The notes under the pieces are model-generated. The model did not search any database. It was not told where the DNA came from and saw only the letters and a program-made list of their open reading frames with translations. Made by a program: the position numbers and the translations under genes. A stretch of DNA of 64,000 nucleotides from Planctomycetota bacterium (GTDB lineage: Bacteria > Planctomycetota > Phycisphaerae > UBA1845 > PWPN01), in NCBI GenBank assembly GCA_029550525.1, contig JAKPHF010000077.1:248001-312000 (forward strand). The letters are read 5' to 3'. Below, piece after piece: positions 9,401 through 19,600 of this stretch; position 1 is the stretch's first letter; each line of letters starts with the position of its first letter.

Positions 9401-10771
9401 CAGGGCGACGACCGGCGGTTGGTGGCCTACTTCACCACCGATGGGCCTGTGGTCCCTGCGCATGGCGAGTTGCGGCGATATCTGGCCCAACGGCTTCCGG
9501 AGTACATGGTTCCGGCGGCGTTCGTCATACTCGAACGAATGCCCTTGACGCACAACGGAAAGCTCGACCGTCGAGCACTACCCGAGCCGGAACTCGCCGC
9601 GCCGCTGACGGATGGAGAATCTGCCGCGCCGCGTTCCGAAACGGAGCGGCGGCTGGCCGAGCTGTGGCAGGACCTGCTGCGTGTGCAGCCGATCGGCGTG
9701 CGCGATGACTTCTTCGCGCTGGGTGGGCATTCGTTGATGGCGGTGCGACTGGCGGCGCGGATGGAGCAGGCGTTCGGCGTCACTGTTCCCCTGGCTGCTC
9801 TCTTATCCAACCCGACCATCGAATTGCTGGCCTCGTACATCGATTCACGCCGCGTGCGGGATGATTCGGGCCTTCGCAGCCACACGGACGTGTTGGTTCC
9901 GCTTCAACCGAAGGGCGCGGCTCCGCCTTTGTTTCTGGTAGCCGGTGTGGGCGGGCACGTGTTCGTGTTCCGCGAACTGGCGGAGTTGTTGGGCGATGAT
10001 CAACCGCTCTACGGCCTACAGGGGATCGGTTTGGATGGCCGGGAAACACCGTTGTCGCGCATGGAGGCGATCGCCGCCCGGTACATCGCGGAGATTACGG
10101 CGATCCAGCCGCAAGGCCCGTACTACATTGGCGGCTGGTCGCTGGGCGGTGTCATCGCGTACGAGATGGCGGTTCAACTTGCCGCCCAGGGACGCGGCGT
10201 CGGGGCGCTCATCGCTATCGACTCGCTCGCCCCTTGGCAAGCCTCGCGGGTGGCGCGGCTTCGAGTGCATCTGGAGGCTTTCCGTCGTCGCTCGGGCCGC
10301 GACAAGGTGACGTACATCGGACAACGTATCCGGCATCAGTGGCAGATGGTGCGGCGCCGCCTGGGTTTCTATCCCGAGGTCGTAGGTTTCGATAGCCGTA
10401 CCGCCGAGCTGATTCGCAAGAGCGGTCTGGCTCAGGGCGAGGCTCGACGCCACTATCGCCCGCCGCCCTACGACGGTGATATCGTCGTGATCCGGGCCGA
10501 GCATCATCCCGAATCGCGCGACCCGCGCATCGACGACCCACTGATGGGCTGGGACTCCCTCGTGCGGGGTCGCATTCATGTTCGCGTCGTTCCCGGCGGG
10601 CACATGGAGATTCTGCACGGTGAGAGCGGCCGGCAGTTGGTCCAGATGATCCGTCCGTTCCTGGGCAGCGGCTGCGAGAATCGCACGGATCGGTCAGACT
10701 CCTTGCTTGCGCCTTTGCGCAGTTCGCGCGCCCGGGGGGCGGGCGTCTCGCCCGCCGCGATCCGTCCGTGA
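6458..10771 (+). CDS. Nonribosomal peptide synthetase, C-A-PCP-TE
   Basis: About 1437 residues. Condensation domain with HHIVFDGWS at about 177 (HHxxxDG complete). Adenylation domain with YTSGTTGTPKG near 674, NTYGPTETTV near 817, GQVKIRGFRIEPGEVE and NGKLDRRALP near 1032. Carrier with DFFALGGHSLMAVRL near 1090, and thioesterase with GWSLGG near 1226. By alignment to GrsA in my head, the pocket reads roughly D-I-E-D-I-G-T-V-I-K. The E and D near the side chain suggest a basic or diamino acid. There is one full module with release, so it should condense the acid loaded on the upstream carrier with one amino acid. Start chosen at 6458 (MDLLNERMTRL) behind AAGGATGAG; a TTG at 6416 is possible. 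The last about 16 residues are encoded by a dispersed GC-rich repeat. Confidence 0.93.
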   Translation: MDLLNERMTRLTPAKRRLLESKLRQREGAASTAASIPRRGQHVPTPASFGQQWLWLVDRIEPGSCLFTTLRAYRLRGPLDVAALQESLRRIVVRHEVLRTTFAPADDGPPRQVVHPAEPVHLPVTDLSALPEPRRESQTRRIAAQAAREAFDLSQGPLYKVQLLRLSSDHHVLLLTVHHIVFDGWSTGVFLRELASGYAAACSGLDHGEKLSPPVELPIQYGDYAAWQREHFTEERLSPQIAYWKERLTNLPTLNLPTDRARPDVPLHHGARFVHQLRRELTEPLKELGRRRRATSFMVLLAGFYALLHRYSGDEDIVVGSQIAARNHVETEGLIGLFTNTLVLRTDVSGDPTFAELLERVRQVSLGAFAHQDLSYEEIVRRLNPSRELCRTPLFQVAFQLRNFPNLSARAAGVEMEAFEYDAAVAKLDLNLLMTERPHGFEAVFEYCTDLFDESTIRRMARHFETLLASAVADPDCRVSELPMLDDAERRQVLVEFNNTAADYPRDRCVHELIEAQVRRTPGVVAVRCEGNRLSYDEFNRQANRLARALRARGIGPDVPVGLLCERSLDWAVGVLGILKAGGAVLPLDSKCPGERLKTILTDAKTPLVLTQPQLADRLAQHDPACEVWAIRRNPFRLVGREPRSLAGCMVNLEDHASDDPPSTVSPHQLAYVIYTSGTTGTPKGVAITHRGLVNHNVAAIRLYGLRPDDCVLQFSATDFDIAVEEMLPAWMCGACVVFRTDRTPLDAEAFSRWCDQQRITVLDLPTAFWHAWTDELARGSSGLPESLRVLIVGGEAASSEVYKTWLGLGGGRVRWFNTYGPTETTVIATAYGPLHDLVPADVPAKLPIGRPIANVRVYILDPHRRPVPIGVPGELYIAGEGVARGYLNRPDLSAERFVVDPFVTATPNLAAHSCDAAALTPARMYRTSDRCRWLADGSIEFLGRLDGQVKIRGFRIEPGEVEAVLARHPSVGQCAVKPCGQGDDRRLVAYFTTDGPVVPAHGELRRYLAQRLPEYMVPAAFVILERMPLTHNGKLDRRALPEPELAAPLTDGESAAPRSETERRLAELWQDLLRVQPIGVRDDFFALGGHSLMAVRLAARMEQAFGVTVPLAALLSNPTIELLASYIDSRRVRDDSGLRSHTDVLVPLQPKGAAPPLFLVAGVGGHVFVFRELAELLGDDQPLYGLQGIGLDGRETPLSRMEAIAARYIAEITAIQPQGPYYIGGWSLGGVIAYEMAVQLAAQGRGVGALIAIDSLAPWQASRVARLRVHLEAFRRRSGRDKVTYIGQRIRHQWQMVRRRLGFYPEVVGFDSRTAELIRKSGLAQGEARRHYRPPPYDGDIVVIRAEHHPESRDPRIDDPLMGWDSLVRGRIHVRVVPGGHMEILHGESGRQLVQMIRPFLGSGCENRTDRSDSLLAPLRSSRARGAGVSPAAIRP

Positions 10772-10890
10772 CAGTGTGGTGGTGCACGCTTCCAGCGGGC
10801 AGGGCGGGCAAGGGCCGGAGCAGCCTCGCCTGCTGCGGCCAAAAGTCTGTTCTGGACGCATTCGGCCTTCAGGGGGGCGTCTCGCCCGCC
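10736..10890 (+). repeat. GGCGGGCGTCTCGCCCGCC-type repeat cluster at the NRPS end
   Basis: A perfect hairpin GGCGGGCG-TCT-CGCCCGCC at 10738-10756 lies inside the last codons of the synthetase. A second, imperfect copy (GGGGGGCG-TCT-CGCCCGCC) is at 10872-10890. Between them is GTGGTGCACGCTTCCAGCGG, part of the same composite element seen near 57700. There is no T-run after either stem. The repeat provides the stop codon of the NRPS gene. Confidence 0.7.
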
Positions 10891-10983
10891 TCTTAGAACC
10901 GGCGGGTCCGTCGTCCCCGCCAAGGGCGGCCGTCGGCGCTAAACGGCCGGGCGAAAACGGCACCCGCCGGGCACCCCGCCGCT

Positions 10984-11012
10984 GTTGCATAAGGCCAGGT
11001 GACGGATATACT
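10984..11012 (+). promoter_or_regulatory. Putative sigma70-type promoter of tRNA-Thr
   Basis: TTGCAT (10984-10989), 17-base spacer, TATACT (11007-11012), ending 10 bases before the mature 5' end of the tRNA. The -10 matches 5 of 6 consensus bases; the -35 is weak. Confidence 0.55.
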
Positions 11013-11022
11013 TGAGTTGTCC

Positions 11023-11095
11023 GCCACCGTAGCTCAGCTGGCAGAGCAGCGGTTTTGTAAACCGCAGGTCGTCGGTTCGAATCCGACCGGTGGCT
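11023..11095 (+). tRNA. tRNA-Thr (anticodon UGU)
   Basis: A full cloverleaf can be folded: acceptor GCCACCG/CGGTGGC, D-arm GCTC..GAGC, anticodon arm GCGGT-TTTGTAA-ACCGC with TGT at 34-36, variable AGGTC, T-arm GTCGG-TTCGAAT-CCGAC, discriminator T. CCA is not encoded. It reads ACA threonine codons and is a single isolated tRNA gene between the NRPS and the NERD gene. Confidence 0.95.
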
Positions 11096-11248
11096 GTTCC
11101 CATCCCGTGTTGCGATCTGCACCTGTGGCACAGACGTACGGGCAGTTCAGGCCCCTGCGCTGGCGCCGGGCCTCCGTGGCATGCCAGAAAGATGACGCTA
11201 TGTGATCACGTCGCCCGAGATAACCAATCGAATGAGAGGAGCCAGGCA

Positions 11249-11290
11249 ATGGTACTCAAACTGACCGATTCGGTGCTTGACGCGGCTTAG
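11249..11290 (+). CDS. 13-codon open frame with strong Shine-Dalgarno (leader peptide or gene remnant)
   Basis: ATG at 11249 lies 7 bases behind GAGAGGAG. The peptide is MVLKLTDSVLDAA then TAG. This is unusually good ribosome-site spacing for so short a frame. It could be the preserved 5' end of a deleted gene, a leader peptide, or chance. Nothing downstream continues it in another frame in a recognisable way. Confidence 0.2.
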   Translation: MVLKLTDSVLDAA

Positions 11291-11485
11291 CACTGATGAA
11301 AGGCGCGTTTCTGGCCTATGAAGGTTGAAACCAGCAACATGTCGGAGAACACCGCCATGCTCGCGATCGACCGTGTCTCCGTCGCTTGCCAAGCGCTTTT
11401 CCGGGCAGCACCGCAGATCGCTGGGCAAACGAGCCAGGCCGCACTTTTGGGGGCTGGTCCCGGCCGCCGCGGGCGGATGGCCACA

Positions 11486-11513
11486 TTGGAATAGTTCTGG
11501 ATGCAATTATAAT
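11486..11513 (+). promoter_or_regulatory. Putative sigma70-type promoter for the NERD gene
   Basis: TTGGAA (11486-11491), 16-base spacer, perfect TATAAT (11508-11513). It lies about 54 bases before the ATG at 11567. Confidence 0.6.
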
Positions 11514-11566
11514 GGCAGCGTGCAGCCTCTGTAAACTCTTGGCTTGCGGCTGTGGGAGAAATAGCC

Positions 11567-12349
11567 ATGTCGGTTAGCGCCCGAGCAGGTCAACGCAAGA
11601 CGAGACCCCCGTTCAAGCAGCGACCTCTACGCCTCCCTGGGCAGTCACTGGCAGAGCGAATCGACGCGGTACTTATGGACAAGCTCCTTCTGTGGATATT
11701 CATGCCAACGTTCATGGTCGTCGTGGCCGCCATCGAATGGGTGGGGTGGGCGTTCTCGGTGAACAGGAGACCTGTTACCTGCACGGTTGCCGCAGTCGGA
11801 ATGGCCTTGGTATCCATTTACAAAATCCGGCCTGTACTTCGTGAGCTTCGTCTGCTCCGGCAAGGACTTGACGGTGAGAAAATCGTCGGCCAGGCCTTGG
11901 ATCAGCTGCGTGCTGACGGCTATCTGGTGGTGCATGACCTGGTTCAGGACGGCTACAACATCGACCATGTCTTGGTTGGCCCGACGGGCGTATACGCCAT
12001 TGAGACCAAGACAATCAGCAAGCCTGCGGATCACGACGCCAGAGTTGTCTACAACGGCGATCGAGTTCTTGTGGCCGGCTCTGAGCCGGACCGCGATCCT
12101 CTGAAACAGGCCATGGCCGCGGCGGATCGAGTCAGCGAAATCATCGAGGAGCGGACGGGTCACAAGGTGAAGATCCGGCCGGTGGTCGTGTACCCGGGTT
12201 GGTTCATTCAACGCAAGTGCCCGAGCCCGCAGGTGTGGGTGGTCAATGAAAAGTATCTGCCCGGATGGCTGGATCACGAGCCGGTGCGCCTGGATCCTGC
12301 CCACATTCGCCTGTACGCGACGGCACTGGAGAGTTCCGCCCGCTGCTGA
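11567..12349 (+). CDS. NERD-domain (nuclease-related) membrane protein
   Basis: 260 residues. A basic N-terminus is followed by two hydrophobic segments (about 40-63 and 72-88). A NERD domain comes next: GEKIVGQALDQLRADGYLVV, then NIDHVLVGPTGVYAIETKT, which carries the D...ExK arrangement of the endonuclease-like fold, then KQAMAAADRVSEII and KIRPVVVYPGW. NERD proteins are predicted nucleases or DNA-processing factors; the biochemical role of membrane-anchored ones is not established. The start at 11567 is behind GGGAG; an in-frame GTG at 11552 is the alternative. It has its own promoter and no obvious operon partner. Confidence 0.85.
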   Translation: MSVSARAGQRKTRPPFKQRPLRLPGQSLAERIDAVLMDKLLLWIFMPTFMVVVAAIEWVGWAFSVNRRPVTCTVAAVGMALVSIYKIRPVLRELRLLRQGLDGEKIVGQALDQLRADGYLVVHDLVQDGYNIDHVLVGPTGVYAIETKTISKPADHDARVVYNGDRVLVAGSEPDRDPLKQAMAAADRVSEIIEERTGHKVKIRPVVVYPGWFIQRKCPSPQVWVVNEKYLPGWLDHEPVRLDPAHIRLYATALESSARC

Positions 12350-13724
12350 TCGGTTGTGGGCAGGGCCGCTGGTCAGCCGGCCAGGAGACGGCCGTCTAGT
12401 TGCTGCCCCCTAACCTCTGTGGCATGCACTATCAAACGCTCGCCGGCCGCTCTCGCTATTCAAGCGTGGACTCTGGAGTGCAATCGATTACCATGGGTCC
12501 GGAATTGGTTGCTGCGTTTGTTCCGTCCGGGCCAAGCCGGAATGCTCCCGTCGTGGTGCTTTCGGTCGAAGCCTTGGTTCGCGCAAACCCCGTTGCCGGT
12601 CAAGAAAATGGCGAAGAAAAACGCAGACCATGCAGCGCTGCAGGAGCGGGTGAAGGAACTGACCTGCCTGTACAACCTCACCCAACTTGCGGGGCGATCG
12701 GGGACGTCGCTGGAGGACTTTCTGCAAGGTGCCGTCGAAACGCTGCCTCCCGCTTGGCAGCATCCCGAGCGGACGGCCGGCCGAATCGTCTTCGACGGAC
12801 AGTTTTACGTGACGCGCAACTTCGAGGAAGGTGGTCCGTCGCAGTCAGCCCCCATCCAGGTCAACGGCAAGACGAGAGGGCGGGTCGAAGTTGTTTACCT
12901 GGAACCGATGCCCCCGGCTCACGAGGGGCCGTTCTTACGCGAGGAACGGAACCTGATCGACGCTGTGGCTCGTCAGATCGCCCTGATCATCGAACGGCGC
13001 CAGGCCGAACAGGAGCGGTATCGCCTACAAGGGCAGCTGCGTCATGCCGATCGGCTGGCCACCATCGGGCAACTCGCGGCGGGCGTCGCGCACGAGCTGA
13101 ACGAACCGCTGGGCAACATTCTCGGCTTCGCCCAACTGGCCGAAAAACACCCCGATCTCCCTCCGGAAGTCCGCCGGGATCTGGGCAAGATCGTGGCCAC
13201 GTGTCTGCACGCCCGGCAGATCATCAACAGCCTGCTGTTGTTCTCGCGTCAGATGCCACCGCAAAAAGCCAAGCTGAACCTCAATGCCGTCGTGGAAGAT
13301 GCCATGGCGCTTCTGGAACAACGATGCAAGAGGAGCGGCATTGCCATCGTGCGGAAGCTGGCGGCGGATCTACCGGAAATCGTCGCCGATGCATCGCAAT
13401 TGCGTCAGGTTCTCGTCGATCTGGCCGTCAACGCCATCCATGCGATGCCGGAAGGCGGTATGCTGGAGGTGACCACGCAGGCGGGCGATGGCCGCGTGGT
13501 GTTGGCCGTGCAGGACAACGGCGTGGGGATGAGCGAAGAGGTGCTCAAGAAGATTTTCGTCCCGTTCTTCACCACCAAGGACGTCAACGAGGGAACGGGG
13601 CTCGGCTTGCCCGTGGTTCACGGCATCGTGACTTCGCACGGGGGCAGAATTCGTGTCCAGAGTACGCCCGGCCAAGGCGCGCGGTTTGAGATAGAGCTCC
13701 CACTGGACGTGGACGGGGCGGCGG

Positions 13725-15089
<1,365 letters not shown>

Positions 15090-15102
15090 CCTACCCCTCC
15101 AG

Positions 15103-15121
15103 CCGGGGAATTCCTCCCCGG
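15103..15121 (+). promoter_or_regulatory. Palindrome after the NtrC-type gene: terminator stem or activator site
   Basis: CCGGGGA-ATTCC-TCCCCGG, a perfect 7-bp inverted repeat 14 bases after the regulator stop and about 150 bases upstream of the sigma54 promoter. No T-run follows. That distance is typical of an enhancer-binding site for an NtrC-type activator, but a transcript-end hairpin is equally possible. Confidence 0.4.
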
Positions 15122-15273
15122 TGATTCAAAATTCCTCGCTCGCCCAGCCGCCGTCGGCGGGCTGCCGGGGTCGTTGCGGCCCTGCCGCCGTCGCGGATGT
15201 GAGCTTCCTATCTCTTGACCTAGAACAGTTTTATGAGACCCATCCCGCGATGATTGCAACAGAACCTGCCCTT

Positions 15274-15289
15274 TGGCAGGCAAATTGCT
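15274..15289 (+). promoter_or_regulatory. Sigma54 (-24/-12) promoter of the NuoE/NuoF-GltD operon
   Basis: TGGCAGGCAAATTGCT: GG at 15275-15276 and GC at 15287-15288 separated by exactly 10 bases, with a near-consensus TGGCA..TTGCT context. It is the only intergenic match in this part of the window and follows an NtrC-type activator gene. Predicted start of transcription is near 15300, giving a leader of about 114 bases. Confidence 0.75.
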
Positions 15290-15413
15290 ATCGGCCCGTT
15301 CGAGGCGCGGCATGGCAGTTCCCAGTCTATGTCGTGCCTCTACGGTCGCATCGCAGTTGCGCAGGAACCGCCGTCGCCAAGAGCCGGGATCTCCGGCTTG
15401 TAGGAGCTGCATC

Positions 15414-15752
15414 ATGTCGATCAACGACCCTCTCGCCGGTCGGACCGGCATTCCGAAACAGTCCGAATCAACCGGTTGCGACGAGCCGCTTCAGGACTTG
15501 TGCTCCAACTGCGAGAACGCGGAAACGCACGCCCGCCGCGGCCGGCCGAAACGTCCCATCTACTTCTGCGAAGAGTTCGAGGTGTCGAGCGCAGCACCGT
15601 CGCCGGGCCCGGATCACAACGTTCGGGAACCGCGAATGGAGACGCATAGCGCGAGCGGACGGATGGGGCTGTGCGTGAATTGCGAGAACGCCGCCACCTG
15701 CTGCCTGCCCAAACCGGACGGCGGAATCTGGCACTGTGAGGAGTATCAATAG
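15414..15752 (+). CDS. Small protein with two CxxC...CEEY/CEEF repeats
   Basis: 112 residues. It contains two related Cys units: LCSNCENAETHARRG ending in YFCEEFE, and LCVNCENAATCCLPK ending in WHCEEYQ at the C-terminus. Each unit is C-x2-C-(~15-20)-C-E-E-F/Y, a pattern suited to binding Zn or an Fe-S cluster. It is the first gene of the sigma54-driven operon, with GGAG before the ATG, and its end contains the ribosome site of the NuoE-like gene one base downstream. It is probably a small metal-binding partner or regulator of the oxidoreductase. I know of no assigned function. Confidence 0.75.
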   Translation: MSINDPLAGRTGIPKQSESTGCDEPLQDLCSNCENAETHARRGRPKRPIYFCEEFEVSSAAPSPGPDHNVREPRMETHSASGRMGLCVNCENAATCCLPKPDGGIWHCEEYQ

Positions 15753-15753
15753 G

Positions 15754-16647
15754 ATGGTTGAGCAAGCCGTCAAGGTGAAACACGCCGGTACGCCCGGCCG
15801 CCGTGCAGTGGACCGGCAGGACATCCTCCACATTTTGGACGCCCATGTTGGCGATCGAGGCGGATTGATCGCGATCCTCGAAGAGATCCAGAGCCGCTAT
15901 GGATACCTGCCCGAACCGGCGCTGCGCATCGTGAGTGAGGAAACGGGCCGGTCACTGGTGGACATTTACGGGATCGCCACGTTCTACCGTGCGTTCAGTC
16001 TGGTGCCGCGCGGCGTACACCTGGTCTGCGCGTGTCTGGGCACCGCCTGTCATGTCCGCGGCGCTCCTCGGGTAGTGGATGAACTCGAATCCCAACTCGG
16101 CATCCATGCCGGCGAGACCACGCCGGACGGCAAATTCACGCTGGAAACGGTGAACTGCCTGGGAGCCTGCGCGCTGGGGCCCGTCGTGGTCATCGACGGA
16201 CGGTACTTCTCGAAAGTCAGCAGATCGGACATTCGGCAACTCCTCGAAGATGCGGCGGCGGGGCTCGATCCGGCGGCGAGCCGGAACGTCGAGAGCACGT
16301 TTCCGATCGAGACGGCATGCCCGCGCTGCAATCACAGCCTGACGGACGCACGCACGCTGGTCGATGGGCTGCCGGCAGCACGGATGATCCTGGCCGTGAA
16401 CGGCGCCGTCGGTCCGTGCCATCTGTCTTCGCTTTACGGCGGCACCGGCCTGGTCTGCGCGTTGGAGGCTCCCGAGGGCACGGTGGGGCGGTTCTATTGT
16501 CCGCGTTGTCAAAGTGAGCTCGAGAGCAACGAGTCGTGTGATGACTGCGGCGCCCCCATGGCCCGGCTGAACGTCCGAGGCGGCGGGATGGTTCATGTGT
16601 GCCGGCGCCGAGGGTGTCACGCTCAGCGGCTGGACCTGGATGTGTGA
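15754..16647 (+). CDS. NuoE/HoxE-like [2Fe-2S] subunit with C-terminal zinc-ribbon extension
   Basis: 297 residues. The first 160 are a complex-I 24-kDa-type thioredoxin-like ferredoxin: LIAILEEIQSRYGYLPEPAL, DIYGIATFYRAFS, then the cluster ligands in CACLGTACHVRG and NCLGACALGPVVVID (C-x4-C ... C-x3-C). The remaining 130 residues carry an extra Cys-rich part, with CPRCNHSL, FYCPRCQSELESNESCDDCG and VCRRRGCHAQ, absent from ordinary NuoE. In NADH-linked hydrogenases and formate dehydrogenases this subunit passes electrons with the NuoF-like diaphorase encoded next. The TGAGGAG ribosome site lies within the previous gene. Confidence 0.9.
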   Translation: MVEQAVKVKHAGTPGRRAVDRQDILHILDAHVGDRGGLIAILEEIQSRYGYLPEPALRIVSEETGRSLVDIYGIATFYRAFSLVPRGVHLVCACLGTACHVRGAPRVVDELESQLGIHAGETTPDGKFTLETVNCLGACALGPVVVIDGRYFSKVSRSDIRQLLEDAAAGLDPAASRNVESTFPIETACPRCNHSLTDARTLVDGLPAARMILAVNGAVGPCHLSSLYGGTGLVCALEAPEGTVGRFYCPRCQSELESNESCDDCGAPMARLNVRGGGMVHVCRRRGCHAQRLDLDV

Positions 16648-16690
16648 ACGGATATCGCGGCGCGGCCGCTTGTGGTGCAGAGAGACTGAC

Positions 16691-19600
16691 ATGGAACGGG
16701 AATCGCCGATGCGAGAGCTCAACTCGATCGAAGAGTTCCGATTGCTGCAGCGTCGATTGGCGGCGAGTCGCGATCTGGATGTAACCACCATTGTGATCCC
16801 CACCGGCACATGCGGGTTGGCGAGTGGCGCGGGCGATCTGGTTCGCGTGGCCCAGCGGGATATCCTCACGCGCGGTCTGGCGGGAAAGCTTCGGCTGCGC
16901 ATCACCGGCTGTCACGGGTTCTGTCAGATGGAACCCTCGGTGCTGGTCGAGCCGCGACGAACGTTCTATCCCAAGGTCACCGCGCAAGGCATGGCAAGGA
17001 TCATCGAAGCGGCGGCCAACGGGGAGGTGCTCGAAGACCTGTTGTTCGTGGATCCGCAGACCGGCGAGCGTTTGGAGCGGCAGGACGATTTGCCGTTCTT
17101 CCGCCGGCAGGTCCGCCGGGTTCTGGGCATGAATGAGCGCGTCGATCCGACGCGGATTTATCACTACATCGAGGCCGGCGGATACGAAGCGCTGGCCACC
17201 GTCCTGGAACGCGGCAGTCGCGAACAGGTGCTGGAGGAGGTCGTCCAGTCGGGCCTGCGCGGGCGAGGCGGCGGCGGCTTTCCCACCGGCCGGAAGTGGC
17301 AGATGCTGGCCAGCCAACCCGGCGAACGCGGCAAGTACCTGGTCTGCAACGCCGACGAAGGCGATCCGGGCGCGTACATGGATCGCAGTATCCTGGAAGG
17401 CAACCCGCACAGCATCATCGAGGGGATGCTCATCGGTGCCTACGCGACCGGTGCTACCGAGGCGATCGTGTACGTGCGTGATGAGTATCCGCTGGCCATC
17501 AAGCACTTGCGCCTCGCGTTGGAGCAGGCTCGCCGATGCGGCTTCCTCGGCCGGGACATTTTGGGCAGCGGTTTCTCACTCGACATCCAGATCATTCGCG
17601 GCGCGGGAGCATTCGTTTGCGGCGAGGAAACCGCATTGATCCGCTCCATCGAGGGCAAGATGGGCGAGCCTCGTCAGCGCCCGCCGTATCCCATCCAGAA
17701 GGGCATCGACGGCAAGCCCACGGCCATCAACAACGTCGAGACCTGGGCCAACATCCCCGTGCTGATTCGGCTGGGCGCGAAGGAGTTCGCGAAAGTTGGG
17801 ACGCCGACCAGCTCGGGCACCAAGATTTTCAGCCTGGTGGGCAAGATCAAGCACACGGGGCTGGTCGAAGTGCCCATGGGGATGACCATCCGCGAGATTG
17901 TCCACGATATCGGCGGCGGGCCGGCGGGCAAGGCCAAGATCAAGGCGGTCCAGACCGGCGGGCCGTCCGGAGGGTGCATACCGGCCGACCGATTCGATCT
18001 GCCCATCGACTACGACAGCCTGGCTCAGGCCGGGTCAATCATGGGGTCCGGCGGCATGATCGTCATGGACGAGAACACCTGCATGGTGGACGTCGCCAAG
18101 TACTTCATGAACTTCCTCAAAGACGAGTCGTGCGGCAAGTGCTTCACCTGTCGCAAGGGCACGCAGCGAATGCACGAAATCCTCGACGACATCACGGCCG
18201 GCCGGGCGGGGCCGGAACACGTCGAGCTGCTGCAGGAGCTGGCGCTGGCGGTGAAGGATACGACGATGTGCGGCCTGGGGCAGACGGCTGCCAACCCGGT
18301 CCTGAGCACGCTGCGTTACTTCCGTCACGAATACGATCGGCACGTGATCGCGAAGAGGTGCGATGCTTTCGCGTGCAGCGGATTGGTGGGAGCGTCGTGC
18401 CAGGCCGCCTGCCCGCTCGACACGCAGGCCTGGCGTTATGTAGCGCTGATCGAGAAGGGCCGTTACGAGGACGCCTACCAGGTCATCCGTGAGGCGAATC
18501 CGTTCCCGGCCGTTTGCGCCCGCGTGTGCGATCGAAAGTGCGAGCAACGTTGTCAACTCGGCGTCAGCGGCGGCGAGGCGGTGGGCATCCGCGCTTTGAA
18601 GCGATTCGTGACCGATCGCGTCAGCCCGGCCGCTTACAAGCCGCCCGCCTGTGCGAAGCCGGGCGAGCGTGCCGGAAGAGTGGCGGTCGTCGGCGCCGGC
18701 CCGGCGGGGCTGGCCGCGGCACACTACCTGTCCACACTCGGCCACGAGGTGACGGTGTTCGAATCGGAGGCTGAGCCGGGCGGTATGCTGATGAAGGGAA
18801 TACCCGCGTATCGGTTGCCGCGAAGCATTCTCCGGCCGGAAATCGAGTCGCTTTTGAATGACCGCATCACGCTGCGGTGTTCAACCCGACTGGGCCGCGA
18901 CATCACGCTGGATAGTCTGTTCGCCGACGGCTTCCAGGCGGTTTTCCTGGCCATGGGCGCTGACAAGAGCTCGAAACTGGGGCTCGAGGGAGAGAACATC
19001 GCCGGCGTCTACTCGTCGATGGAGTTCCTCAAGGCGTTCAACCTGCGAGGCGAAGAGTTGGCGGGCGGTCACGTCGCGGTGATCGGCGGCGGCAACTCTG
19101 CGGTGGACGCCGCCCGGGTCGCCATTCGTCAGGAAAACGTGCAGTCCGTCACCTTGCTCTATCGGCGGACAGATCAGGAGATGCCCGCCTACGCGGAGGA
19201 GGTCGAGGCGGCCATCGAAGAAGGCATCCGGCTCGAAACGCTCGTGTCACCGGTGAAGATCCGTTACATCGAAGCCGCCAAGCGCGAGGGCATCCACGTC
19301 GAGACGATGGTGGAACCGGTCAAGATTTACTCCCAGGCCGGGCGTCTGGTCGGGATCGAGTGCATCCGCAATCGTCTGGGCGAAGTGGACGCCAGTGGTC
19401 GTCGCAGTCCCGTGCCCGTGCCCGGCTCGGAGTTCACCCTTTCGTTGAACACGCTGATCGTGGCCATCGGCGAGCGGCCGGACAGCGAGTGTCTGGCGTC
19501 GATGGGCCTGCAGGTGGACAGGGCCGGGCGGTTGATGGTGGATCCGCAGACGTTCGCGACGAATCGCCCGGGCGTGTTCGCCGGCGGTGACCTGGTGACG

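Larger units (their letters stand above)
11096..11566 (+). other. Intergenic region upstream of the NERD gene
   Basis: About 470 bases without a convincing gene except a 13-codon open frame. It contains a good promoter near its 3' end (11486-11513). Otherwise I see no repeats of the families listed elsewhere and no long open frame with a ribosome site. Confidence 0.6.
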
